Source: Bacteriovoracaceae bacterium (GTDB lineage: Bacteria > Bdellovibrionota > Bacteriovoracia > Bacteriovoracales > Bacteriovoracaceae). Taken from it: a stretch of 64,000 bases of DNA. Within the stretch, counting starts at the first letter, position 1, and every line of letters begins with the position of its first letter. This document shows, in pieces, positions 1-7,316 of this stretch. Made by a program: the position numbers and the translations under genes. The stretch spans positions 62,001-126,000 of the forward strand of contig JANJTC010000001.1 of the NCBI GenBank assembly GCA_024711325.1. The letters run 5' to 3'. The notes beneath the pieces are model-generated. The model worked only from the letters and a program-made list of their open reading frames with translations. It ran no database searches and was not told the DNA's origin.

Positions 1-27
1 TAAAGATCGTAAAAAAGAAACCAGAAC

Positions 28-585
28 CTAGAAATGGATTTCTGATTTAGGTATCTCCATCCATTCGCCAGGTTTTAAACTACCTAATTCCAGATTCGCG
101 ATTTTTTTGCGGATAAGTCTTAAAGTCGGGTGGCCAGTGGCGGCCGTCATTTTTCTTACCTGACGGTTTTTTCCTTCCACGATCTTCATTTCAAGCCAGA
201 TATCCTGAACCGTTTTTCGAACTCTCACAGGAGGATCACGGGGCGGTATCTCAGGTTGAGGATCAAGAATACGAACACTGCAGGGTCTGGTTTGATAATC
301 CTCTATTTTTAATCCATCCCGCATCTTTTGCAGTTCATCTTCTGTCGGAACTCTTTCCACCAAAACCCAGTAGGTCTTGGGTTTCTCATTTCGGGGATTA
401 AGCAATTTTTCAATTAAAGGACCATCATCTGTTAATAAGAGCAGTCCTTCCGAATCCTTATCCAACCTTCCTGCCGGATAAATATCCTTGGGAAGCCCAA
501 ACTCGGATAGGGCGCGGGAGCCTTCTTCTGGAGTGAATTGCGAGAGAACACCGTAGGGCTTATGGAATAAAATATATCTGGGCAT
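28..585 (-). CDS. rluE: 23S rRNA pseudouridine synthase, RluE type
   Basis: Isomerises a uridine in 23S rRNA to pseudouridine in the cytoplasm. The N-terminal KPYGVLSQF segment (residues 9-17) and the GRLDKDSEGLLLLTDDG motif (about 39-55), whose Asp is the catalytic residue of the RsuA/RluE family, are intact; the family C-terminal signature NRQVRKMTAATGHPTLRLIR is at about 139-158. At 185 residues it lacks an S4 domain, as RluE does. The ATG at 585 has no Shine-Dalgarno sequence. An extended -10-like element lies 6 nt upstream, so the mRNA may be leaderless. The exact target nucleotide (U2457 in E. coli) is inferred from subfamily resemblance. Confidence 0.88.
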   Translation of the reverse strand: MPRYILFHKPYGVLSQFTPEEGSRALSEFGLPKDIYPAGRLDKDSEGLLLLTDDGPLIEKLLNPRNEKPKTYWVLVERVPTEDELQKMRDGLKIEDYQTRPCSVRILDPQPEIPPRDPPVRVRKTVQDIWLEMKIVEGKNRQVRKMTAATGHPTLRLIRKKIANLELGSLKPGEWMEIPKSEIHF

Positions 586-591
586 GGGTAT

Positions 592-600
592 ATCTTACCA
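592..600 (-). promoter_or_regulatory. Extended -10 element for rluE
   Basis: On the minus strand this reads TGGTAAGAT, a TGn plus TAAGAT extended -10 element. Its end lies 6 nt from the rluE ATG, which would put the transcription start at or next to the start codon. No convincing -35 was found. Confidence 0.4.
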
Positions 601-698
601 TAATCACAAAATCGTGGCCTACAATTTCTGACAGGTAGCAAAAGTAAGAAGTCTTTTCATAAAGGTCAGCATAAAACCAAAGCAGGAAGGGAGGAAGA

Positions 699-779
699 AT
701 GGAAAAACTAATTCTCTTAATCAGTTTAGGTCTGTTTTCGATGGTAGCAACTCTCTTTTCAAGTGCTGCGTTCAACTAG
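699..779 (+). CDS. 26-aa hydrophobic small membrane peptide
   Basis: A short reading frame, MEKLILLISLGLFSMVATLF and six more residues, then TAG. It is preceded by a strong purine-rich ribosome binding site (AGGAAGGGAGGAAG) directly before the ATG. The peptide is a single hydrophobic segment with one charged pair at its N-terminus, so it probably sits in the inner membrane. It lies between divergent rluE and yciH, and a perfect 7-bp hairpin follows it at 783-802. It matches no family I know. The ribosome binding site and the clean stop support translation; function is unknown. A cleaved or vestigial signal peptide is an alternative. Confidence 0.5.
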   Translation: MEKLILLISLGLFSMVATLFSSAAFN

Positions 780-782
780 TCC

Positions 783-811
783 TTGACTCATGGAAGAGTC
801 AAATTTTAAAT
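783..811 (+). promoter_or_regulatory. Promoter for yciH, overlapping a hairpin
   Basis: TTGACT (783-788), 17-bp spacer, TTAAAT (806-811), ending 7 nt before the yciH ATG. The -35 is also the left arm of a perfect inverted repeat (TTGACTC at 783-789, GAGTCAA at 796-802, 6-nt loop). The repeat could end the upstream peptide transcript or act as an operator. Confidence 0.55.
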
Positions 812-818
812 ACTAGTC

Positions 819-1169
819 ATGTCTGATTATGAAATTGTTTATTCTGATGATCCCAACTTCAAAAAACGCTGCCTTAAATGCGGAAAGCACCCATGTGCCT
901 GTCCTAAATCCAGTGACATGGTCCCCGGCCAACATACCTTAAAAGTTCGTCTTGAGAAAAACGGGCGTGGTGGAAAAACCGTCACTGTTTTATTTGAACT
1001 CCCTCAAAATGAGGCCTACTTCAAAGAGCTTGAGAAGAAGCTTAAAGGTCTTTGTGGTACAGGCGGGTCCTATAAGAACAATATGATCGATATTCAGGGT
1101 GACCATCGTGAGAAAATCAAAGCATATCTTGAAAAACTGGGATTTAAGGTTAAGCTTGCGGGCGGATGA
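819..1169 (+). CDS. yciH: SUI1/eIF1-like translation factor YciH
   Basis: Bacterial homologue of eukaryotic initiation factor 1, thought to bind the 30S subunit and influence initiation fidelity. Residues 17-30 hold a CLKC/CAC cysteine cluster typical of YciH N-termini. The SUI1 fold spans about 38-114, with NGRGGKTVTV (about 48-57) and the CGTGGSYKNNMIDIQGDH core (about 84-101). At 116 residues the length is normal. There is no Shine-Dalgarno sequence upstream of the ATG, and the promoter position suggests a leaderless transcript. That is notable for a gene that itself acts on start-site selection. The stop overlaps the next ATG (ATGA), so translation is probably coupled. Confidence 0.9.
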   Translation: MSDYEIVYSDDPNFKKRCLKCGKHPCACPKSSDMVPGQHTLKVRLEKNGRGGKTVTVLFELPQNEAYFKELEKKLKGLCGTGGSYKNNMIDIQGDHREKIKAYLEKLGFKVKLAGG

Positions 1170-1894
1170 TTGATAACCAAACACCACGTCTTAATTTATG
1201 TCTTAATTGTCGTCGTAGGCTTCTGACATGTCTATGTGATCGTATTAAACCTTTTGATACCGAATCCCGTTTTATCATCCTCATGCATCCCATGGAATTT
1301 AAAAAAGAGAAAGTAGGTACAGGTAGATTTTCTCATCTTATCCTGAGAAATTCTGAAGTCTTAGTGGATGTGGGTTTTGATGATAATCTTCGTTTGAAGG
1401 AATTGCTCGCTGATCCGGAGTATGAATCATATGTGCTGTATCCGGGATTTGAGACGATTGACCTGGGAGGCCCTCAACTCAAGGAGAGTCTTAATAAAAA
1501 GGCCCAGTTCTTTGTTATCGATGGCACCTGGCCTTGTGCCAAGAAAATGATGAAGCTCACCACTGTTCTTCATCAAGTGCCGAGGGTAAGCTTTACCAGT
1601 GATCGGGTTTCGGAGTTTAAGGTTAAACATCAACCTCTTCCGGGATGTCTTTCAACTGTAGAGTCTTTGCACCAGGTACTGATTGACTTAAATCGCATGG
1701 GAGTTGAGAGTACTGGTAATGCCCATGAAAACCTCATGGATGTTTTTCGACATACGGTGAATCAACAGATTGAATTAGCAAGCGATCCACAGAGGCAGGG
1801 TTATCGGAAAAAACCTTTTTCCCTGCCTGAAGAACGAAAAATTTCAAAAAAATGGGATAATCGTCTTTTGTTCTTTAAAGATTCTGATGAATGA
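1166..1894 (+). CDS. DTW-domain tRNA-uridine aminocarboxypropyltransferase
   Basis: DTW proteins (E. coli TapT/YfiP) use SAM to put a 3-amino-3-carboxypropyl group on a tRNA uridine (acp3U). The N-terminal cysteine cluster (CLNCRRRLLTCLCD, about 11-24) and the name motif DGTWPCAKKM (about 118-127) are visible, followed by conserved LSTVESL near residue 168. Length 242 is normal for the family. The start overlaps the yciH stop by 4 nt. The last 20 nt overlap the convergent glycosyltransferase gene and there is no terminator between them. The exact uridine modified cannot be told from sequence. Confidence 0.87.
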   Translation: MIDNQTPRLNLCLNCRRRLLTCLCDRIKPFDTESRFIILMHPMEFKKEKVGTGRFSHLILRNSEVLVDVGFDDNLRLKELLADPEYESYVLYPGFETIDLGGPQLKESLNKKAQFFVIDGTWPCAKKMMKLTTVLHQVPRVSFTSDRVSEFKVKHQPLPGCLSTVESLHQVLIDLNRMGVESTGNAHENLMDVFRHTVNQQIELASDPQRQGYRKKPFSLPEERKISKKWDNRLLFFKDSDE

Positions 1895-3221
1895 TTTCTT
1901 CTCTTGGTTTTTCACCCCAGGTCTGATTGCGACCGAGGCTTCTTAAAAGAGCATTCAACCTCCACCAGGAATTTAACTGTTTGTACCCAAAGTGCAAAAG
2001 AACTGTTTCCAGCGTGCTGGTTAAGCAGGACCAAGTCTTGTTCTTTGAAACGTACTTATTGTCAAAATAAACCCCGATCAAGGTAATGATGAGATTAAAT
2101 ATCAGGCCAATACCCAGATAAATCACCGCCAACTCCCAAGGCACCCACCCCTGATAAATAGAATATGGAACGATGATGTAGGCCAGAAGTTCCACTAATG
2201 GGGAAAAGGCTTCCACTAACCAGAAATAAGGAATCGCAAATAGACCTAAGGCCCCATGTCCTGGGTGTAGGAAAAGTGAAGTGTTCTGAAAAAGCGTTTG
2301 TACCAGGCCCATTTGCCAGCGCATGCGCTGCTTGGAGAGGTGACTTAAGTTCCTGGGAACCTGAGTGTAGCAAGTAGTAATAGGAAGAATTTTAAAGTGA
2401 TAGTTCTCACCTTGATAGGCCTTGCGAAGCCTCACGATTAAGTCAAAGTCTTCCGTGATTGAGCGATGATTGAAACCACCTATTTTCTTGATGGCCTCTT
2501 TCTTTAACATACAAAAAGCACCGGAGATTAAAAGAGTTGAACCTAAAAAACTCCATCCTAAACGTTCACAAATAAAGGTTCTTAAATATTCAATTCGCTG
2601 GAAGGATGTGATCCATTCTTTGGAACGGGTAATGAGAGGGGAGTTATCTTTTAAGACTTGAGTTGAGAGAACCTGGATAACTCCTCCGACTGCCATGAGT
2701 TTTGAATCATGGGCAAAAGAACGTAAGCAGGCATCTACCCCTCGTGCCATGGGAATTGTGTCAGCATCCATGGTGCAAATCAGGTCATAGCTCGAGTAAG
2801 AAATTCCCAGGTTAAGTGCCTGGGCCTTACCCATATGAGGGGCTTCCAGAACTTTTAGTTCAGGCTGAGTGATGGATTTATAAAGTTTCGTGTCTTCGGT
2901 TTTCTGCAGCTGAAACATATTTTGCAGGAGCTTCATGGTGTGATCATGAGAGCCATCATTGATCACGATAATTTCTTTTTTTACCTGAGGTAATGAAAGA
3001 TAGGTTTGAATAGTTTCAACAATGAGAGATTCTTCATTGAAGGCAGGAATGATAAAGCTCACTGCCGGAAGTTCCGTGATGGCCTTCTCTTTTATTCTTC
3101 TTTGTTTGTATTTTTTGATCTTAAGCCACGACAGGAGCATCAAGACACCATAGACCATGTTAATGGTAAGAAAATAAAAAGCGGTCGCTTTCAAAAGGAT
3201 GAGGCAGATTTCCTGAAGCAT
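1875..3221 (-). CDS. Membrane glycosyltransferase family 2, PgaC/BcsA-like
   Basis: A processive-type inner-membrane glycosyltransferase that probably builds an exported polysaccharide. An N-terminal membrane segment (about 6-34) is followed by the GT2 domain: FIIPAFNEE near 55, INDGSHDHT near 90, the DADT metal site near 152, TEDFDL near 257 and QRMRWQMG near 296, the last being the acceptor-side motif of synthases. Hydrophobic helices follow from about 325 to 400. The upstream gene encodes a YaiO-type outer-membrane barrel and overlaps by 1 nt (TAATG), so the pair is one operon. Sugar substrate is unknown; poly-N-acetylglucosamine-like polymers are plausible. Confidence 0.88.
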   Translation of the reverse strand: MLQEICLILLKATAFYFLTINMVYGVLMLLSWLKIKKYKQRRIKEKAITELPAVSFIIPAFNEESLIVETIQTYLSLPQVKKEIIVINDGSHDHTMKLLQNMFQLQKTEDTKLYKSITQPELKVLEAPHMGKAQALNLGISYSSYDLICTMDADTIPMARGVDACLRSFAHDSKLMAVGGVIQVLSTQVLKDNSPLITRSKEWITSFQRIEYLRTFICERLGWSFLGSTLLISGAFCMLKKEAIKKIGGFNHRSITEDFDLIVRLRKAYQGENYHFKILPITTCYTQVPRNLSHLSKQRMRWQMGLVQTLFQNTSLFLHPGHGALGLFAIPYFWLVEAFSPLVELLAYIIVPYSIYQGWVPWELAVIYLGIGLIFNLIITLIGVYFDNKYVSKNKTWSCLTSTLETVLLHFGYKQLNSWWRLNALLRSLGRNQTWGEKPREEIIHQNL

Positions 3222-3979
3222 TAGAACATCCAGCTTAAGTTAAGGGTTGTTGTATGAAATTCTGTTCCAAGCTGATCATAATCAGTGTGGTCAAAAGTAA
3301 GTTCGCTCTTAAAATCAGGTGTAAAGAACCAGGCAAAGGCCAGGCCGCCAGAAAGCGTGTCCACCAGTTGACTTGATTCTCCAATGATCCCCTGAGAAGC
3401 CTCTTTACCCTGATAACCAAAAACACTAACAGCTAATTTTTTTTCTTTATAATAAACAACTCTGATACCAAAGTTATGAACATCCTTAGTTTCTTCAGGC
3501 GAGTTAAAACTGGCCTTACCCGCCATCAAAGATGGAATAATGATAAACCCGGGAATTTTTTCAATTTCTACACCCACGTTAACGGTATGAAGAGTTGTAG
3601 TGGAATATCTTGTATCACGATAGTACACATAAGGCGCCAGACCTTCTCCCAGAGCATAGTAACCGCTCAGGATAGTCTGTTTTTCAGGAAGGATTTCATT
3701 CCCCATGCCTTGCAGATAGCGGGCCTCCAGGGTCCATTTATCTGAGGGCCGATAGATGATAAACCCTCCAAGGCGTTTTTCGAAAAGATCAAAACGCTCG
3801 AGGTATGTGGACTGGATGCCAAAATCAAAAGTTTTATTTAATTCAATTCGGGCCAGTAGATCCTGCTGCCATCCTGATTCTTTTTGTTTCCGCAAATTAA
3901 CGTGTTGAGTGATTGTCTGAATTTCATGAGCGGCCGCGAGTAGTGGAAAGATAAAGATGAGAAGAGCTATCAGGCGCAC
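3221..3979 (-). CDS. YaiO-family outer-membrane beta-barrel protein
   Basis: A 252-residue secreted protein. It starts with a signal peptide (hydrophobic LIALLIFIFPLLAAA then AHE) and continues as alternating beta strands such as LGGFIIYRPSDKW and WTLEARYLQG. It ends in a terminal aromatic residue (NLSWMF), as outer-membrane barrels do. The pattern fits the YaiO family, often found beside GT2 polysaccharide genes. The start is GTG, chosen for the AAGGA ribosome binding site and signal peptide. The 1-nt overlap with the glycosyltransferase suggests it helps export or anchor the polymer; this is inference. Confidence 0.75.
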   Translation of the reverse strand: MRLIALLIFIFPLLAAAHEIQTITQHVNLRKQKESGWQQDLLARIELNKTFDFGIQSTYLERFDLFEKRLGGFIIYRPSDKWTLEARYLQGMGNEILPEKQTILSGYYALGEGLAPYVYYRDTRYSTTTLHTVNVGVEIEKIPGFIIIPSLMAGKASFNSPEETKDVHNFGIRVVYYKEKKLAVSVFGYQGKEASQGIIGESSQLVDTLSGGLAFAWFFTPDFKSELTFDHTDYDQLGTEFHTTTLNLSWMF

Positions 3980-4053
3980 GATTTTCCTTTTTGTTGTTAA
4001 TCCTTATACATATGCTAAGATTTTATTAAACAGTTAGGCAAATTTAGAGATAA

Positions 4054-4878
4054 ATGAAAGTAATTAAGTCGGATTCTGGTTTCCTCGCTTACCAGAAAAT
4101 TTTTAAGCACGTCCATAACAACCAGTCTGAACTGGTGCTGTGGCAGATTTCTGCTACAGGTGAACGTAATATCTCTCGCTCTCGTCTGAATTCCTTTCAT
4201 CTCGATACTGGTCTTCTGCATTTTGAAAAAGCAACGGATCTGGCCTTTGCTGATGAGACCGTACTTTTTTGCTATTGCGAAGATGAGCAGTTTATTTTCA
4301 AGGCCCATATTCAAAATGTTAAAGATGCCGTATTTACAGTTGAAGTACCTCCAGAGATTAAACTCTTGGAAGAATCAGATATCCATGTGATTAAAGGGCA
4401 GATTGGTGTAGATCTCACGGATACTTGGAAGACCAAACGTCTTAACGTGGATGTTCCAGGCTCATCAAACGGCCCGGATTATATGAGAGTCAAATCCATG
4501 GCCGAACGTTCTTCCCGAGACCAGGAGTTCCTTAATAATGAATTTGACAGCGTAAGCCTGGATGAAGAAGAAAAATTATTTGCCGGCAAACGTGAAAGTC
4601 CCCGTGCCCGGCCAAAAATTGATAAATGGGTGAAAATTAAAACTGATTCCAGCGATGAAGTTCATTTTTTAAGACTCTTTGATTTATCCCGTGGTGGTAT
4701 TGGTTTTTTAACCATGGATGTTCATTTGTTCCCAAAAGGCAGTTCAATTAACGTGGTGGGATTTGAAGAATTTGATCTTGATGATCCTCTGGTAGGAGTC
4801 ATCATGTCTCATCGTGCAATAGATGAGACACAAATAGAATTTAAAATTGGTGTGAAATTCAATGAAGGGCAAGGATAG
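4054..4878 (+). CDS. PilZ-domain protein, probable c-di-GMP effector
   Basis: 274 residues without signal peptide or membrane helix. The C-terminal part (about 185-270) looks like PilZ: an arginine-rich lead (RESPRARPKIDKW), the DLSRGGIGF element matching the D-x-S-x-x-G c-di-GMP motif near 217, and a final IEFKIGVKF strand. The N-terminal 170 residues resemble a diverged PilZ/YcgR-like partner domain but carry no motif I can name. It stands alone beside exopolysaccharide genes, which c-di-GMP often controls. It ends 6 nt from the convergent secreted-protein gene. Confidence 0.75.
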   Translation: MKVIKSDSGFLAYQKIFKHVHNNQSELVLWQISATGERNISRSRLNSFHLDTGLLHFEKATDLAFADETVLFCYCEDEQFIFKAHIQNVKDAVFTVEVPPEIKLLEESDIHVIKGQIGVDLTDTWKTKRLNVDVPGSSNGPDYMRVKSMAERSSRDQEFLNNEFDSVSLDEEEKLFAGKRESPRARPKIDKWVKIKTDSSDEVHFLRLFDLSRGGIGFLTMDVHLFPKGSSINVVGFEEFDLDDPLVGVIMSHRAIDETQIEFKIGVKFNEGQG

Positions 4879-4884
4879 TACGAT

Positions 4885-5352
4885 TTAAAATTCGTATTCA
4901 TAATAAAAGCTGTTTTCGTAATCCGTGTCGGCCTTTTTAATCACCTTTTTTTGTTTTTTAAGAGACTTCAATATCTTCTTCATCTCTTTATCGGTTTTAT
5001 CCAGATCAATATATTCGTGATCAATTCCTTTGGAACAAATCAGACTTTGTTGATGCATATAAATCAATTGCGCCAGGGCCTCGTTTTTAATTTTAACAGT
5101 CTTTCGGTTAAAGAGATCCATGTGGGAGCCAATGGATGTTAAATGCTTGGGATAGATTTCAAAGAGCTCATTGATTTTAAAACATGCTGTTTTAGCGTCT
5201 TCTTTATCCAGAGCATCCCTCGTTTCTGTTACTTTAGTCACAAGCACATCAACTCGATCTAACATCTCTTGTTTGATTCTTTTTGCTCTTAAAGTTTGAG
5301 CATGGGCCACTTGTAGAGTCAAAAACAGACTTAACATGAGTGCTATCTTCAT
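4885..5352 (-). CDS. Secreted helical protein of unknown function
   Basis: 155 residues with a clear signal peptide (MKIALMLSLFLTLQVAHA) and a GGAGG ribosome binding site. The mature part is highly charged and predicted helical, with two cysteines (near 57 and 109) that could form a disulfide in the periplasm. The C-terminus is rich in lysine then aromatic/acidic (YENSFYYEYEF). I recognise no family. An upstream promoter-like pair with a palindrome over the -10 lies at 5388-5417. Confidence 0.6.
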   Translation of the reverse strand: MKIALMLSLFLTLQVAHAQTLRAKRIKQEMLDRVDVLVTKVTETRDALDKEDAKTACFKINELFEIYPKHLTSIGSHMDLFNRKTVKIKNEALAQLIYMHQQSLICSKGIDHEYIDLDKTDKEMKKILKSLKKQKKVIKKADTDYENSFYYEYEF

Positions 5353-5387
5353 AGGATATCCTCCAGATTATCAACAACTGACCAGAG

Positions 5388-5417
5388 TTTAGACAGTCTA
5401 AGTACTGTAAAACTCAA
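5388..5417 (-). promoter_or_regulatory. Promoter with palindromic -10 region
   Basis: On the minus strand: TTGAGT, 18-bp spacer, TCTAAA. The -10 is embedded in a perfect odd-centred palindrome TTAGAC-A-GTCTAA (5389-5401), a possible operator for the secreted-protein gene downstream. Confidence 0.35.
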
Positions 5418-5469
5418 AAATCAAACTCTATACTGGAAGATTGATACAATTGGTATGCCAAGATGAGAT

Positions 5470-5502
5470 AAAAAAAAGTGGACCCTGGAGAGGGTCCACT
5501 TT
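5470..5502 (-). terminator. Intrinsic terminator
   Basis: A perfect stem AGTGGACCCT/AGGGTCCACT with GGAG loop. On the minus strand it is followed by a run of seven T, so it ends transcription of the proline/tyrosine-rich secreted protein gene. Confidence 0.85.
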
Positions 5503-5515
5503 GAGATGAGGTGAT

Positions 5516-6121
5516 TTATCGACAACTACGGGTTGAGACAACTCTATCTTGTGACTGACAGCTGATAGTTACACATGAGCGCATGTCTCTGTTCCATTCA
5601 CACTTTCTTCTGGCCTCTGATTCAGCAGACCAGCGATCCACTCCAACGGCGCGATAGATTGCAAGGTTGCCGTAATAATCAGTACCCTGAACTTCACAAA
5701 GTTGAGTTGTTTCTTTACATGTTTCAGTACAGTTGCCATGTTCTTGCAAGCAAGAACCACAGCTTCCATGGCCACCCCAATGTTCTTCCCACCCGCGATC
5801 AGTTGCACTACAGGTTACACGGCCTGGAGAAGGTTGGCCGTATCCTGGAGTGGGATATGGGTATGGAGTCGGTCTTGGTGGAGTTGGATAACCATATCCT
5901 GGAGTTGGATATGGATAAGGAGTAGGTCTTGGAGCGGGACGATCATAATCAGGTCTTGGTCTCGGTCTTCTTGGATTTTCATAACCTGGACCAGGTCGAT
6001 GCTGCCCAGGAGGATTACGGTCATAGCGTGGTTCACGGCGACGATTTTGAGCATCTGCTGATTCAACTAAAACCAGATTCAAAGAAAGTACTGCCAGAAC
6101 AAATAAACTGAGATATTTCAC
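5516..6121 (-). CDS. Secreted Pro/Tyr-rich protein with Cys-rich C-terminus
   Basis: 201 residues starting at GTG behind a perfect AGGAGGG ribosome binding site, with a signal peptide (about 1-24, ending SADA). Residues 25-65 are rich in Arg and Pro. Residues 64-95 hold two near-identical PRPTPYPYPTPGYG repeats 18 residues apart. The C-terminal half has ten cysteines in a compact pattern (CGSCLQEHGNCTETC near 119-133), suggesting a disulfide-bonded extracytoplasmic domain. No family recognised. The repeat spacer looks like an extended linker that could span cell wall or surface layers. A terminator follows. Confidence 0.65.
   Translation of the reverse strand: MKYLSLFVLAVLSLNLVLVESADAQNRRREPRYDRNPPGQHRPGPGYENPRRPRPRPDYDRPAPRPTPYPYPTPGYGYPTPPRPTPYPYPTPGYGQPSPGRVTCSATDRGWEEHWGGHGSCGSCLQEHGNCTETCKETTQLCEVQGTDYYGNLAIYRAVGVDRWSAESEARRKCEWNRDMRSCVTISCQSQDRVVSTRSCR
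5837..5932 (-). repeat. 54-bp tandem coding repeat
   Basis: Two diverged copies of a 54-bp unit encode PRPTPYPYPTPGYG plus a four-residue linker within the secreted Pro/Tyr-rich protein. Confidence 0.7.
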
Positions 6122-6268
6122 TAAACCCTCCTAGGTCATTTCTCTTAAACCCAATCTCTCCCAGGCAAAATTTTCTGTCAAAAATTAAAACCGGACTTAA
6201 GATGATATTAGGAAAGCGGTGCCAAAGAGGACCCAAACAGTGAAAAAAATAGTCAGTTTGGCCCTGAT

Positions 6269-7297
6269 TTAATGGTGATAGCTAAGTTCCTGAAGGACTC
6301 CCAGCTGCATTCTAAGATCTATGAGTTCCTGATCCCAATAATTGGCCGAGGTAAATTGTGGAAAAACTCGTTGAAATGAGTGATCATCCCAACGCTTGGC
6401 AATCCACGCATTGAAGTGAACCATCCGCATTGTCCGTAGGGCCTCGGTCAGATTCATTCTCAAATGATCCTTTCTGGTCATCTCTTTATAGCATGCTAAA
6501 AAACGGTCTCGATCATCAATACTGTATTGATCCTTACCTGGGAAAAGTAGCCATAAGTCTTGTTCCACCGGGCCGGTCAGGCAGTCATCAAAGTCTACGG
6601 CCATTGGTCCTGCCGAGGTCCAGACAATGTTACCCCGGTGAAAGTCTCCATGGAGTCTTTGAGTTGTAACACCAGCAAATAGTGGATTTAGGATTGAAAC
6701 CAATTGCTCCAGAAGTTTTAAGTAATGATTAAAACTCAGGTGTTCGACCGGTTTTACTTTTTCTAATTCAATCCGATTTGCTTCAACGAATGTCATAGGA
6801 TTTAAGGACAGACGATGAGAGAAATTTCCCATCGATCCTATATTATGAATCCTTCCTATCAGCCGTCCCACCTGTTCAATTTCTTCTTTTAATAACTCAT
6901 CCTTTAATCTTCCCTGAACTTTGGGAAAGAGGGTGAACCACAGATTAGTTTCAGAATGAAGGTGAAGGGTCGATCCATTAAATTCAATCGGTGCTACCAC
7001 TGGAACTTCAAACTCCATGAGTGTTGAGAGAAAGCGATGCTCTTCCAGTATCTGCTCTTTAGACCAGCGTCCGGGCCGATAAAACTTCAGGATAACGTTA
7101 GTTGGACTAAAACCTTTCTCCACATCTATAGCGGATGCCAGCTCTACATCGTAAACACGGTTTTCCAAACTATTGAGTGCCATGACCCTGCCTGTAAGTC
7201 TCTTTCCAAAAGCTTCTGCAGCTTCCATGACATGATCGGGTGTGAGAAGATGAAAGTGTTTAGTCTCATCCCCCCAAATACCTTTAGTATCTGACAT
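6269..7297 (-). CDS. srkA: Stress response Ser/Thr protein kinase, SrkA/YihE-like
   Basis: Aminoglycoside-phosphotransferase-fold protein kinase of 342 residues, close to E. coli SrkA. The catalytic loop HGDFHRGNIVW (about 216-226) and the metal-binding MAVDFDDCLTGP (about 232-243) are intact, as is the family opening FHLLTPDHVMEA. An AAGGA ribosome binding site precedes the ATG. It is the last gene of the run ROK kinase-101-aa protein-Maf-PhoD-like, 19 nt after the phosphatase. SrkA is known to counter stress-induced death in E. coli; its targets here are unknown. Confidence 0.86.
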   Translation of the reverse strand: MSDTKGIWGDETKHFHLLTPDHVMEAAEAFGKRLTGRVMALNSLENRVYDVELASAIDVEKGFSPTNVILKFYRPGRWSKEQILEEHRFLSTLMEFEVPVVAPIEFNGSTLHLHSETNLWFTLFPKVQGRLKDELLKEEIEQVGRLIGRIHNIGSMGNFSHRLSLNPMTFVEANRIELEKVKPVEHLSFNHYLKLLEQLVSILNPLFAGVTTQRLHGDFHRGNIVWTSAGPMAVDFDDCLTGPVEQDLWLLFPGKDQYSIDDRDRFLACYKEMTRKDHLRMNLTEALRTMRMVHFNAWIAKRWDDHSFQRVFPQFTSANYWDQELIDLRMQLGVLQELSYHH

Positions 7298-7316
7298 ATT
7301 TTCCTTAGTCCGTTAT

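Noticed and set aside
5575-6111. Several long plus-strand frames opposite the Pro/Tyr-rich protein
   Set aside because: They are antisense products of the low-complexity repeat, have no ribosome binding sites, and the minus-strand gene has signal peptide, ribosome binding site and terminator.
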